From Filimonas lacunae (GTDB taxonomy: Bacteria; Bacteroidota; Bacteroidia; Chitinophagales; Chitinophagaceae), in NCBI RefSeq assembly GCF_002355595.1, contig NZ_AP017422.1:6328823-6392822 (forward strand): DNA of 64,000 nt, given 5' to 3'. Position 1 is the stretch's first letter. Each line of letters begins with the position of its first letter. The notes under the pieces are model-generated. The model was given only the letters and a program-made list of their open reading frames with translations. It made no database searches and was not told the origin of the DNA. Shown here in pieces: positions 44,596 through 53,407 of the stretch. A program made the position numbers and the translations under genes.

Positions 44596-45471
44596 ATGAA
44601 CAACCAGTTATTATACACTGCAGGCAAACCTTCTTATAGTCCGGAACAGGAAAATGCTTTTGACATCCAACTACTGGATGAGCCAGCCTGCGTTCATTTA
44701 TTAAAAGGCGAGCGCAAACGGCTTACCCGCTACGAAATCATCTGTTTTACTACCGCTGCGGGGTTAATAGCCATAGATGTGGATACCCATATTATCAGTG
44801 ATAATTTCATATACTGCCTGGTTCCCGGCCAGATACGCAGGATACAGACCAATGGGAATGCTAAAGGGTATTACATCTCCTTTTCGGAAGAGTTTTTATA
44901 CCGGGCAGGCATTTATAAAAGAGGAACAGGTGCTTTACACCCTTATTCAGCCATTATGAGCACTTCTATCATCGTAGCAGATGCAGCCATACAATCGGAA
45001 ATAGCATTTATCACTACTATTATGAAAAATGAGTATAATAGTTATAACCTGCTGCGGTCTGAAATTTTATCGGGTTTACTGTATATACTCAGCGCCTACT
45101 TCTCGCGCAAGCTTACAGGCAGAAAGGAAACCATGCCCACATCCAAAGATGGTGAACTGGTGCAGCGGTTCATGTACCTGCTAAAATCTAACTTCACCAG
45201 TATGAAACAGGTATCTGATTTTGCCAGTGAATTATGCGTGTCGCCTAACTACCTGAACCGGGCCGTAAAAAAAATAACAGGCTCCACCGCAAGCGCACAA
45301 ATTCAACGGTTAATTGTTATGGAAGCTAAAAAGCAAGCTATTCATTCCAATAATAGTATGAAGGAGATTGCCTATATGCTTGGCTTTACAGACATTGCAC
45401 ATTTCAGCAAGTTTTTTAAAAATAACTCCGGTGTAAGCTTTACACATTTTAGAAAGGAAATACTCTCATAA
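44596..45471 (+). CDS. AraC-family transcriptional regulator
   Basis: 291 aa from ATG 44596 (a GTG at 44575 is in frame). The N-terminal half is a cupin-like sensing domain (QLLDEPACVHLLKGERKRLTRYEIICFTT; NFIYCLVPGQIRRIQ). The C-terminal ~100 residues carry two helix-turn-helix motifs: MKQVSDFASELCVSPNYLNRAVKKITG and MKEIAYMLGFTDIAHFSKFFKNNSGVSFTHFRKE. It is divergent from the polysaccharide operon across a long palindrome-rich region, so it may control that operon or itself; this is inferred from position. Its last 6 bases overlap the convergent M23 gene. Confidence 0.93.
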   Translation: MNNQLLYTAGKPSYSPEQENAFDIQLLDEPACVHLLKGERKRLTRYEIICFTTAAGLIAIDVDTHIISDNFIYCLVPGQIRRIQTNGNAKGYYISFSEEFLYRAGIYKRGTGALHPYSAIMSTSIIVADAAIQSEIAFITTIMKNEYNSYNLLRSEILSGLLYILSAYFSRKLTGRKETMPTSKDGELVQRFMYLLKSNFTSMKQVSDFASELCVSPNYLNRAVKKITGSTASAQIQRLIVMEAKKQAIHSNNSMKEIAYMLGFTDIAHFSKFFKNNSGVSFTHFRKEILS

Positions 45472-46161
45472 GGCTGTTGCATACCGCATCATCTGCAATA
45501 GCTTGTCTGCATCCGGACAATTAGCCAGATATTCATCCTTTTCAGAAGGCTTGCATACACCCGGATAATCTCCTTCTTTCCCCTGCATATCTATCACCAC
45601 CTGAAAATGCAGGTGCGGCGGCCAGTTACCATTTTCGGCAAGGTTGCCAAACCTGGCCAGTAATGCCCCTGCCGCAATCTCCTGCCCTTTTGCCAACTCC
45701 CGTATACTATCAAACGACAGGTGTCCATACAGTGTATGAAAAGTATTGCCATTTACTGTATGCTGTACAATAATAGTTGCCCCATAATCGCCCGGCTGGT
45801 TATTAAAAGCAAAGCTATGCACCACGCCTGCCAGTGGAGCGTAAACAGGCGTGCCTTCCGGGCCCCAGATGTCAATACCCAGATGTATGCTACGCGATTC
45901 GCCAGCAGTATTGTTATCTGCATTGCCAAACAAAGCTCTGGTTCGGTATAAGGCCCTGTCTTCGGCATACCCGCCTATTCCATAGCGTGCATTTGCCTGC
46001 CTTAACCATACTTCTATGGAGCTGTTCAGCAATACCGGGTTGCTCACCAGGTTTTCTGTTAATGCGGCATTAGCAGCGGTAAAATCCATCAATAACAACT
46101 TATCTGCTCCAGGTGAAAATGGGACTACCTGGTGCAAACTGGCTTTATCTACCTGTATCAT
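45466..46161 (-). CDS. M23-family (LytM) peptidase homologue without signal peptide
   Basis: 231 aa from ATG 46161. The LytM domain lies about 90-205 with the zinc-ligand motifs HLGIDIWGPEGTPVYAPLAGVV and YGHLSF, and PHLHFQVVID, so the catalytic set looks intact. Unlike typical cell-wall endopeptidases there is no signal peptide or membrane segment; the first 80 residues are a helical region with RYGIGGYAEDRALY. I recall related proteins in Bacteroidota that are sometimes fused to an aminotransferase, so the substrate may not be peptidoglycan. Convergent with the AraC gene. Confidence 0.82.
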   Translation of the reverse strand: MIQVDKASLHQVVPFSPGADKLLLMDFTAANAALTENLVSNPVLLNSSIEVWLRQANARYGIGGYAEDRALYRTRALFGNADNNTAGESRSIHLGIDIWGPEGTPVYAPLAGVVHSFAFNNQPGDYGATIIVQHTVNGNTFHTLYGHLSFDSIRELAKGQEIAAGALLARFGNLAENGNWPPHLHFQVVIDMQGKEGDYPGVCKPSEKDEYLANCPDADKLLQMMRYATAL

Positions 46162-46293
46162 ATACAACTCTATTCACTTTTATAGCAATTACCGCTCATC
46201 CATCAATTTACCGACCCACTTCCCAATCATAGTAAAAATCCTTTTCCATCCTTCTTATCTTTAGCCATTATTCGAGAAACTAAACAGCAGTAA

Positions 46294-49200
46294 ATGAAGA
46301 TGCGTAAACTACTGGCGATTGGCTTATCCTGCATTGGCCTTACCGCCGCCGCTCAAAACAATCCCTTATGGCTAAGATACCCCAGTATTTCACCAGATGG
46401 AAAAACAATTCTGTTTGGCTACAAAGGGGATATTTACCGGGTAGATGCCCAGGGAGGAACAGCCGTTCCATTAACTATTCATGAGGCCCAGGACATGATG
46501 CCTGTATGGAGCCACGACGGAAAAACCATTGCTTTTGCCAGCGACAGGTATGGCAACTTTGACGTGTTTGTAATGCCTGCTACAGGTGGCGCTCCTACCC
46601 GCGTTACCAATAACAGCGCTAACGATTATCCGTATGACTTCACTACCGACGACAAAAAAGTGATCTTTGGCAGTGGGCGCACCGCACCTGCTACCAGTGT
46701 ACGCTTTAACAGTCCACGCCTGTTTCAGAACTTATACAGCGTTGCTGTAACCGGTGGCCGCCCGGTATTGATCAGTGCTGCTGGTATGGAAAATGCCCAC
46801 TACAACAGCAAAGGCACCCAGCTGATTTTCCAGGACCGCAAAGGCTATGAAGATGCCTGGCGCAAACACCATACCTCTGCTGTAACCCGCGACATATGGG
46901 TAATGGACATAGGCGCTAACAGTTACCGTAAACTTACCAGTTTTGAAGGGGAAGACAGGGAACCTGTTTTCAGCAGTGATGATCAATCTTTTTACTATCT
47001 CAATGAAAAAGATGGCACACAAAACCTGTATAAAGCATCCCTGACAGCTGGCGCAAGCGAACAACAACTTACTAAATTCAAAGACAACCCGGTGCGCCAC
47101 CTCAGCCGCAGCAGCAATAACACTTTGTGTTTTAGCTGGAATGGTGAAATATACACCCTGCAAAATGATGGCACCCCTAAAAAGGTAAGTATCTTGATTG
47201 CTAATGACGGACGGGGCAATGTAGAAAAAAACATTCCCATCAACGGTAATGTTACCGAGTTTACAGTAAGTCCTAATGGTAAAGAAATTGCCTTTGTAAA
47301 CCGTGGTGAGGTGTTTGTAACCAGTGTAGAAGGCGGACAAACCAAACGCATTACCAACACCCCTTCACAGGAGCGTATGATTGAATGGTCGCCTGATGGT
47401 AAAACCCTGTTATACTCAGCAGAAAGAAACAATAGCTGGGACATTTACCAGGCTACGATTGTGCGTAAAGACGAACCTTATTTTTACGCCGCAACTCTTA
47501 TTAAAGAAGAGCCTTTAATTGCTACCGATGCAGAAGAATTTCAGCCGAAATTTTCACCGGATGGTAAGGAAGTAGCTTATGTAGAAGAGCGTAATATTTT
47601 AAAAGTATACAACCTGGCCAGCAAAAAAACGCGCACCCTGTTGCCGGCAGGTCATAACCACAGCTATAGCGACGGCGACTGGTCGTTCCAGTGGAGCCCC
47701 GACAGCAAATGGATTATCACCGACGATCAGCGCAATTATTTTTTTACCAGCAACACAGGCTTAATTAAAGCAGATGGTTCACAGGCTATATCCTACCCGG
47801 TAAACAGCGGGTTTGGTGAAGGCAGTGCCAAATGGGCCCTGGATGGTAAAATGCTTACCTGGACCAGCGACCGCGACGGACGCCGCTCACTGGCAGTACA
47901 AGGCAGCCGCGAAGTAGATGTGTTTGGGGTATTCTTTGATAAAGAGCAGTACGACCGTTTTAAACTGAGCAAAGAAGAACTCGCACTGCTGAAAGAAAAA
48001 GAAGAAAAGAAAGACACGACTAAGAAAGACGATAAAAAAACGAAAGAAGACAGCAAAACTCCGTTGGTGTTAAACCTGGACGATTTAGACAATCGCCGGG
48101 TAAAGCTTACCATCAACAGCTCTTCTATCAGTGACTATATTTTAAGCAAAGACGGCAGCAAGCTGTATTATTTGTCTTCTTTTGAAAAAGGCTTTGACCT
48201 GTGGGTAACGGAGCCCCGCACGCATGATACCCGTATCCTAGCTAAACTCGGTGGCAGCCCCAGCGGTTTGGAAGTGAGCAAAGACGGCAAAAGCCTGTTT
48301 GCCAGCAACAGGGGTGGCCTGGTGAAAATTGATGCGGAAAGCGGTAAAGTAACCCCTATTGGCATTAGCGGAGATATGGTGTTGGATGCCGCCGCTGAAC
48401 GCAGCTATATTTATGAGCACACCTGGAGACAGGTACAGAAGAAATTTTATGATCCTGCTATTCATGGTATTAACTGGAAAGGTTATCACGACACCTACGC
48501 CCGCTTTTTACCACACATCAGCAATAACTACGATTTCCAGGAACTGTTAAGTGAGCTGCTGGGCGAATTGAATGGCTCGCACACCGGTGGCCGTTACAGC
48601 CCGCGCATGGCCAATGCAGATGTTACCGCCAGCCTGGGCCTGTTGTATGATGAAAGCTACACCGGCAATGGTTTAAAAGTGACAGAGGTAATTTCAGGCG
48701 GTCCGCTGGACAAAGCCGGCAGTAAAATTAAAGCCGGAACTATTATTGAAAAGATTGACGGCGAAGCCATTACAGATAATATCGACTGGGCTAAACTGCT
48801 GAACCAAAAGGCAGATAAAAACACTTTATTAAGTGTGAAAGACGGCCAGGGTAGTTGGGACGAAACCGTAAAACCGATTACCATTGGCGAAGAAAATGCT
48901 TTACTGTATACACGTTGGGTGGATAAGATGACCAAAATGGTAGATAAGCTGAGCAATGGCCAGATTGGTTATGTACATGTACAGGGTATGAACGACGGCA
49001 GTTTTCGTGAAGTGTTTGACAAGGTGATGGGCCGTAACCTGGAAAAGAAAGCGTTGATTGTAGACACCCGTTTCAATGGCGGTGGCTGGTTGCATGACGA
49101 CTTAAACACCTTCCTCAGTGGCAAAACCTATCTGCGCTTTGCTCCTCAAGGAAACATTGCCACGGGCGGTGAACCTGTGAGTCGCTGGCAAAAGCCCAGC

Positions 49201-49515
49201 TGCGTGTTAATGAGTGAAGGCAACTATAGCGACGCATTCATTTTCCCTTATATCTATAAACAAAATGCCATTGGCAAACTAGTGGGTATGCCGGTAGCCG
49301 GCACCGGTACCGCTGTTTGGTGGGAGCAACAAATAGACCCTACCATTGTGTTTGGTATTCCAATGGTAGCTACTATCGGGAAAGAAAACAGACCTACAGA
49401 AAACCTTCAGGTTGAACCAGATATCAAGGTTACACTGCCTTATGAAGACTTCCTGAATGGCAAAGACGACCAACTGGAAGCTGCTGTAAAGGAAATGCTG
49501 AAGGAAGTGAAATAA
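46294..49515 (+). CDS. Tricorn-like S41 protease with PD40 propeller and PDZ domain
   Basis: 1073-aa exported protease. Signal peptide 1-21 (LTAAAQ). Two beta-propeller sections built of PD40-type repeats about 25-550 (SISPDGKTILF, SHDGKTIAFASDRYGNFDVFVM, SPDGKTLLYSAE), a lysine-rich linker about 565-590, a second propeller portion to about 690, a PDZ domain about 780-860 (GLLYDESYTGNGLKVTEVISGGPLDKAGSKIKAG) and the S41 serine peptidase domain with VDTRFNGGGWLHDDL and the nucleophile region MSEGNYSDAFIFPY. A His in LNGSHTGGRYSP may complete the active site. Tricorn-type enzymes trim peptides; this one would act in the periplasm. Single-gene unit; a possible terminator lies about 180 bp downstream. 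Confidence 0.93.
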   Translation: MKMRKLLAIGLSCIGLTAAAQNNPLWLRYPSISPDGKTILFGYKGDIYRVDAQGGTAVPLTIHEAQDMMPVWSHDGKTIAFASDRYGNFDVFVMPATGGAPTRVTNNSANDYPYDFTTDDKKVIFGSGRTAPATSVRFNSPRLFQNLYSVAVTGGRPVLISAAGMENAHYNSKGTQLIFQDRKGYEDAWRKHHTSAVTRDIWVMDIGANSYRKLTSFEGEDREPVFSSDDQSFYYLNEKDGTQNLYKASLTAGASEQQLTKFKDNPVRHLSRSSNNTLCFSWNGEIYTLQNDGTPKKVSILIANDGRGNVEKNIPINGNVTEFTVSPNGKEIAFVNRGEVFVTSVEGGQTKRITNTPSQERMIEWSPDGKTLLYSAERNNSWDIYQATIVRKDEPYFYAATLIKEEPLIATDAEEFQPKFSPDGKEVAYVEERNILKVYNLASKKTRTLLPAGHNHSYSDGDWSFQWSPDSKWIITDDQRNYFFTSNTGLIKADGSQAISYPVNSGFGEGSAKWALDGKMLTWTSDRDGRRSLAVQGSREVDVFGVFFDKEQYDRFKLSKEELALLKEKEEKKDTTKKDDKKTKEDSKTPLVLNLDDLDNRRVKLTINSSSISDYILSKDGSKLYYLSSFEKGFDLWVTEPRTHDTRILAKLGGSPSGLEVSKDGKSLFASNRGGLVKIDAESGKVTPIGISGDMVLDAAAERSYIYEHTWRQVQKKFYDPAIHGINWKGYHDTYARFLPHISNNYDFQELLSELLGELNGSHTGGRYSPRMANADVTASLGLLYDESYTGNGLKVTEVISGGPLDKAGSKIKAGTIIEKIDGEAITDNIDWAKLLNQKADKNTLLSVKDGQGSWDETVKPITIGEENALLYTRWVDKMTKMVDKLSNGQIGYVHVQGMNDGSFREVFDKVMGRNLEKKALIVDTRFNGGGWLHDDLNTFLSGKTYLRFAPQGNIATGGEPVSRWQKPSCVLMSEGNYSDAFIFPYIYKQNAIGKLVGMPVAGTGTAVWWEQQIDPTIVFGIPMVATIGKENRPTENLQVEPDIKVTLPYEDFLNGKDDQLEAAVKEMLKEVK

Positions 49516-49848
49516 CCAGTATTAATCGGCAAAATGCCTGTTATTTACTGGAAATTACTTTGAATTCGCCGCAGGAAGCAAATATTTCGTCGCAAGTTTT
49601 ATATTCAATAAAACGAAAATGTTAACTTGCTCCAATAAATAACAATTAGATTATTATTTTATTTAAATAGGTGTTTTTCATAGGTTAGCAACGCCCCCTT
49701 GTTTCTACATAGGGGCTTTTTTATTTATTTCTTTTCAGAACTAAATTATATAAAGTAGTATATGAGTTATTTATGATAAAAAAAATCAGCTAACATGTTT
49801 ACATTATTGATAAAAGTAACTTCTTATTAATACCTATTATTAAAAAGT
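49516..49848. other. Intergenic stretch with a free-standing terminator
   Basis: 333 bp without a gene, AT-rich. The only clear feature is the hairpin at 49693-49722. The 175 bp before it show no frame and no exact TAnnTTTG box; a small RNA ending at the hairpin is possible but unsupported. Confidence 0.35.
49693..49722 (+). terminator. Rho-independent terminator
   Basis: GCCCC / GGGGC stem around a 14-base loop followed by TTTTTTA on the plus strand. It is about 180 bp after the tricorn-like gene, longer than usual. Confidence 0.7.
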
Positions 49849-50409
49849 ATGAAACGGAAACTGATCTTTTTTTTAAAAAACATGCTGGGACTAACTTCAG
49901 AAAGTAAAATAGCAGCGTTGAAGAAAAGAGGAATGAGTATAGGTAAAAATTTTTCAATGATGCAAGGTTGTATTATAGACCCATCACACTTCTGGCATAT
50001 TACCATAGGTGATAATGTCACATTTGCACCACGGGTACATATACTTGCTCACGATGCCAGTACCAAGCTTTACCTGAATTATAGTAAGGTAAAAAATGTT
50101 ATAATTGGTAATAATGTTTTCGTAGGAGCTGGCTGCATTATTATGCCTGGTGTAACTATAGAAGATAACGTGATAGTTGGAGCGGGCTCTATCGTTACCA
50201 AAAAATTAGAAGCAAACGCTTTATATGCAGGCAACCCGGCAAAATTCATTTGTTACATCCATGAATACTTCGATCAGCAAAAGCAGTTAATGAAGGCAGG
50301 TGTAAACCTATTTGAAAAAGAATATACACTTAGCGGTAATATAAGCCTGGAGAAAATGAACGAAATGAAACGCATTATTGATAAGGAAGGCGTAGGCTTT
50401 GTATACTAA
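49849..50409 (+). CDS. Left-handed beta-helix acyltransferase (CysE/NodL-like)
   Basis: 186 aa. Hexapeptide-repeat acetyltransferase with IGDNVTFAPRVHILAHDAS (the His in this segment is the usual catalytic base), then stacked IIGNNVFVGAGCIIMPGVTIEDNVIVGAGSIVTKKL and LYAGNPAKF about 70-145, and a helical tail. It would transfer an acetyl group from acetyl-CoA to a sugar, as enzymes that decorate exported polysaccharides do. It stands alone after a terminator, in an AT-rich stretch, 6 kb from the polysaccharide operon; a link to that polymer is speculation. Lower GC than the housekeeping genes that follow suggests acquisition. Confidence 0.87.
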   Translation: MKRKLIFFLKNMLGLTSESKIAALKKRGMSIGKNFSMMQGCIIDPSHFWHITIGDNVTFAPRVHILAHDASTKLYLNYSKVKNVIIGNNVFVGAGCIIMPGVTIEDNVIVGAGSIVTKKLEANALYAGNPAKFICYIHEYFDQQKQLMKAGVNLFEKEYTLSGNISLEKMNEMKRIIDKEGVGFVY

Positions 50410-50418
50410 AGCACCTGT

Positions 50419-50454
50419 AAAAAAGAGCGGGACACATTTTCATGCATCCCGCTC
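50419..50454 (-). terminator. Terminator of leuS
   Basis: Minus strand GAGCGGGA / TCCCGCTC 8-bp stem with a 14-base loop followed by TTTTTTA, about 20 bases after the leuS stop. Confidence 0.9.
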
Positions 50455-50472
50455 TCCACTATACAATAACGT

Positions 50473-53253
50473 TTATATTACAACGTTCACCATTTTACCT
50501 TTCACGAAAACGAACTTTTTAACAGGCTGGCCATCTACCCATTTTTGTACTACTTCGTTTGCAAATACAATCGCTTCTACTTCCGCCTGCGATGCATTTA
50601 AATCGATATGAATAGTGGTACGCAGTTTACCATTAATACTAACAGGATATTCTTTAGTAGATTCTGTTACATATTTTTCTTCAAACACAGGATAAGCTGC
50701 ATCCAACACAGAACCAGCATTGCCTAATTCGCTCCATAACTGCTCTGCAATGTGTGGTGCATAAGGCGTAAGCAATACCAGCACATGTTGCAGTATTTCT
50801 TTCTTATTGCATTTCAAATCACTCAGCTCATTCACACACACCATAAAGGCACTCACAGCTGTATTGAAAGAAAAAGCTTCGGTATCTTTTTCAATTTTCT
50901 GAATAGCCTTATGCAACACTTTCAATTCTGCATCAGTAGCTTTTTCATCAGTCCATACTTTGCCCTTTACTTCGTCAAAGAACAAACGCCACAGCTTACG
51001 CAGGAAACGGTGTACGCCTTCAATACCTTTAGTATCCCAGGGTTTGCTTTGCTCCACAGGGCCTAAGAACATTTCATACATACGGAAAGTGTCTGCCCCG
51101 TATTTTTCTACCAGCACATCCGGGTTAACCGTATTGAATTTGCTCTTAGACATCTTCTCCACCTCACTGGAACAGATATATTTCCCATCTTCCAGGATAA
51201 ATGTAGCATCAGCAAATTCAGGCTTCCATTGTTTAAACGCTGCAGTATCCAACTCCACTCCGTCTACAATGTTTACATCTACATGTAACCTGTCCGTTTC
51301 ATATTGATCAGCTAAACCGCCAGATACATATTGATTAGTCCCTCTTACCCTGTACACAAAACGGCTGCTGCCCTGTATCATGCCCTGGTTTACTAACCGC
51401 TTGTACGGTTCGTCGTGTCCGATATGTCCCAGGTCGAATAATATTTTAGTCCACATACGGCTATACAGCAAATGTCCAACCGCGTGCTCTGTACCACCTA
51501 TGTACACATCTACCTGTCCCCAGTAATCACTTACTTTTCTGTCGCAGAAAGTCTCGTTATTATGTGGGTCCATATAGCGCAGGAAATACCAGCTGCTGCC
51601 TGCATAGCCGGGCATGGTGTTGGTTTCCAGGTGACGCTCTGTCCAGGCAGGTACATTGGCCAGCGGGCCTTCCCCTTCCGGACCAGGGCCATATTTCTCA
51701 ATAAAAGGCAATTCAAGTGGCAGTTCATTTTCGCTTAAAGGATAAGCTACGCCATTGATCCATTTAACAGGGAATGGCTCACCCCAATAACGCTGGCGGC
51801 TGAAAGCAGCATCGCGCATTTTAAAGTTCACTTTCCTTTTACCTATACCCATTTCCACCAACTTATCAATAACAATGGCCATCGCTTCACGCATGCCCAC
51901 GCCGTTCAGGAAATCGCTATTTTGTAACAGGGCATCTTTGGTAGCATTGGCTTCATTGCCATCGAAGGCATCACCAATAATGTTGGTAACCGGGATATTA
52001 AAATGCTGTGCAAATTTAAAATCACGTTCATCACCACAAGGCACCGCCATAATAGCACCGGTACCATAGCCCGCCAATACATATTCAGAAATCCACACCG
52101 GCACTTTTTTACCGCTGAAAGGATTAATGACATAAGCCCCCGTAAAGCAGCCGGAAATTTTCTTTTCCGCCATACGCTCACGGTCGCTACGGCTTTTTAC
52201 ATAAGCGATATATTCCTCTACTGCCTGCTTTTGGCCGGCAGTGGTTATTTGTTCAATCAGTTCATGTTCTGGCGCTACTACCATAAAGTCTACCCCAAAA
52301 ATGGTATCGGGGCGGGTGGTATACACGGTCAGTGTTAAATCGGCAGTTACTGCTTCGCTGCTTACTGCAAAGTCAATTTCAGCGCCATAGCTTTTACCAA
52401 TCCAGTTGGTTTGCATTTCTTTCATGGCATCACTGTAATCAACACGCTCCAGCCCTTCCAGCAACCTGTCGGCATACTCGGTAATACGCAGGTACCACTG
52501 ACGCAGTTTCTTTTTCACCACCGGAAAACCACCGCGTTCACTTACCCCATTGATCACTTCGTCGTTTGCCAGCACGGTGCCTAAACCTTCGCACCAGTTT
52601 ACCTCACCATAACCACAAAAGCTTAAACGGTATTCCATTAAAATACCTTGCTGGGTAGCTTCATCAAAAGCCTTCCAGTCAGCAGCCGTAAAAGTAGCTT
52701 TACCATTGGCCAGTTTATACTGGGCGCTGGGGAAAGGGTGTACGCTGTTACCTTCTTTTTCAAAAGAAGCTGCCAGCACCGAAATATTTTCCGCTTTATT
52801 ACTTACACGATTGTAGAAACTATTGAACAGTTGCAGAAAAATCCACTGCGTCCATTTATAATAAGAGACATCTGAAGTACGCACTTCCCTGTCCCAATCA
52901 AAGCAAAAACCGATATTATCCAGCTGCTTGCGGAAAGTGGCGATATTTTTATCTGTACTCACAGCCGGATGCACGCCATGCTCAATAGCATACTGCTCGG
53001 CCGGTAACCCAAAAGCATCATACCCCATTGGATGTAGCACGTTAAACCCTTTTAAACGTTTAAAACGTGCATAGATGTCGCTGGAAATATAGCCTAGCGG
53101 ATGGCCCACATGCAACCCTGCCCCACTGGGATAAGGGAACATATCCAGCACATAATACTTGGGTTTCTCTGAATTGTTAGCCACCTTGTACGCATTGGTT
53201 TGCTTCCAGTAGTCCTGCCAATGCTGTTCAATTTTTCTGAAATCGTATTCCAT
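50473..53253 (-). CDS. leuS: Leucyl-tRNA synthetase
   Basis: 926-aa class Ia synthetase charging tRNA-Leu in the cytoplasm. The ATP-binding signature YPSGAGLHVGHPLGY (HVGH form of HIGH) is near residue 40, the editing domain about 220-420, and the KMSKSKFN motif near 695. The C-terminal anticodon-binding domain is complete. Insertions about 150-200 and 640-680 are usual for Bacteroidota LeuRS. It stands alone, with a clear terminator and an own promoter-like box at 53334-53341 on the minus strand, divergent from ftsX. Confidence 0.98.
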   Translation of the reverse strand: MEYDFRKIEQHWQDYWKQTNAYKVANNSEKPKYYVLDMFPYPSGAGLHVGHPLGYISSDIYARFKRLKGFNVLHPMGYDAFGLPAEQYAIEHGVHPAVSTDKNIATFRKQLDNIGFCFDWDREVRTSDVSYYKWTQWIFLQLFNSFYNRVSNKAENISVLAASFEKEGNSVHPFPSAQYKLANGKATFTAADWKAFDEATQQGILMEYRLSFCGYGEVNWCEGLGTVLANDEVINGVSERGGFPVVKKKLRQWYLRITEYADRLLEGLERVDYSDAMKEMQTNWIGKSYGAEIDFAVSSEAVTADLTLTVYTTRPDTIFGVDFMVVAPEHELIEQITTAGQKQAVEEYIAYVKSRSDRERMAEKKISGCFTGAYVINPFSGKKVPVWISEYVLAGYGTGAIMAVPCGDERDFKFAQHFNIPVTNIIGDAFDGNEANATKDALLQNSDFLNGVGMREAMAIVIDKLVEMGIGKRKVNFKMRDAAFSRQRYWGEPFPVKWINGVAYPLSENELPLELPFIEKYGPGPEGEGPLANVPAWTERHLETNTMPGYAGSSWYFLRYMDPHNNETFCDRKVSDYWGQVDVYIGGTEHAVGHLLYSRMWTKILFDLGHIGHDEPYKRLVNQGMIQGSSRFVYRVRGTNQYVSGGLADQYETDRLHVDVNIVDGVELDTAAFKQWKPEFADATFILEDGKYICSSEVEKMSKSKFNTVNPDVLVEKYGADTFRMYEMFLGPVEQSKPWDTKGIEGVHRFLRKLWRLFFDEVKGKVWTDEKATDAELKVLHKAIQKIEKDTEAFSFNTAVSAFMVCVNELSDLKCNKKEILQHVLVLLTPYAPHIAEQLWSELGNAGSVLDAAYPVFEEKYVTESTKEYPVSINGKLRTTIHIDLNASQAEVEAIVFANEVVQKWVDGQPVKKFVFVKGKMVNVVI

Positions 53254-53333
53254 ACAGTGTATAAGTAATGAGTCTGATGCAAAAAACTAAAAAAGCCGGA
53301 ATAGTTATTGGTATTTTTTAGCTATTTAGGCCG

Positions 53334-53341
53334 CAAAGGTA
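53334..53341 (-). promoter_or_regulatory. -7 box for leuS
   Basis: Minus strand TACCTTTG, an exact TAnnTTTG match about 80 bp upstream of the leuS ATG. No TTG -33 element was seen at standard spacing. Confidence 0.5.
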
Positions 53342-53352
53342 AGTTTTTAAGG

Positions 53353-53375
53353 GGGCAAATACCCTAAATTTGCCC
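53353..53375. promoter_or_regulatory. Inverted repeat over the ftsX promoter
   Basis: Perfect arms GGGCAAAT (53353-53360) and ATTTGCCC (53368-53375). The right arm overlaps the ftsX -7 box, and the repeat lies just upstream of the divergent leuS box, so a bound factor could affect both genes. Confidence 0.5.
53365..53372 (+). promoter_or_regulatory. -7 box for ftsX
   Basis: TAAATTTG, an exact TAnnTTTG match 36 bp upstream of the ftsX ATG, as expected for a Bacteroidota housekeeping promoter. Confidence 0.55.
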
Positions 53376-53407
53376 GGGTACTAACCTTTCTAAACTAATT
53401 TATAAGC

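Noticed and set aside
45466-46161. Secreted cell-wall endopeptidase
   Set aside because: No signal peptide or membrane anchor at any plausible start codon.
49516-49690. tRNA or other known RNA
   Set aside because: No cloverleaf, T-loop or conserved RNA motif could be made out.
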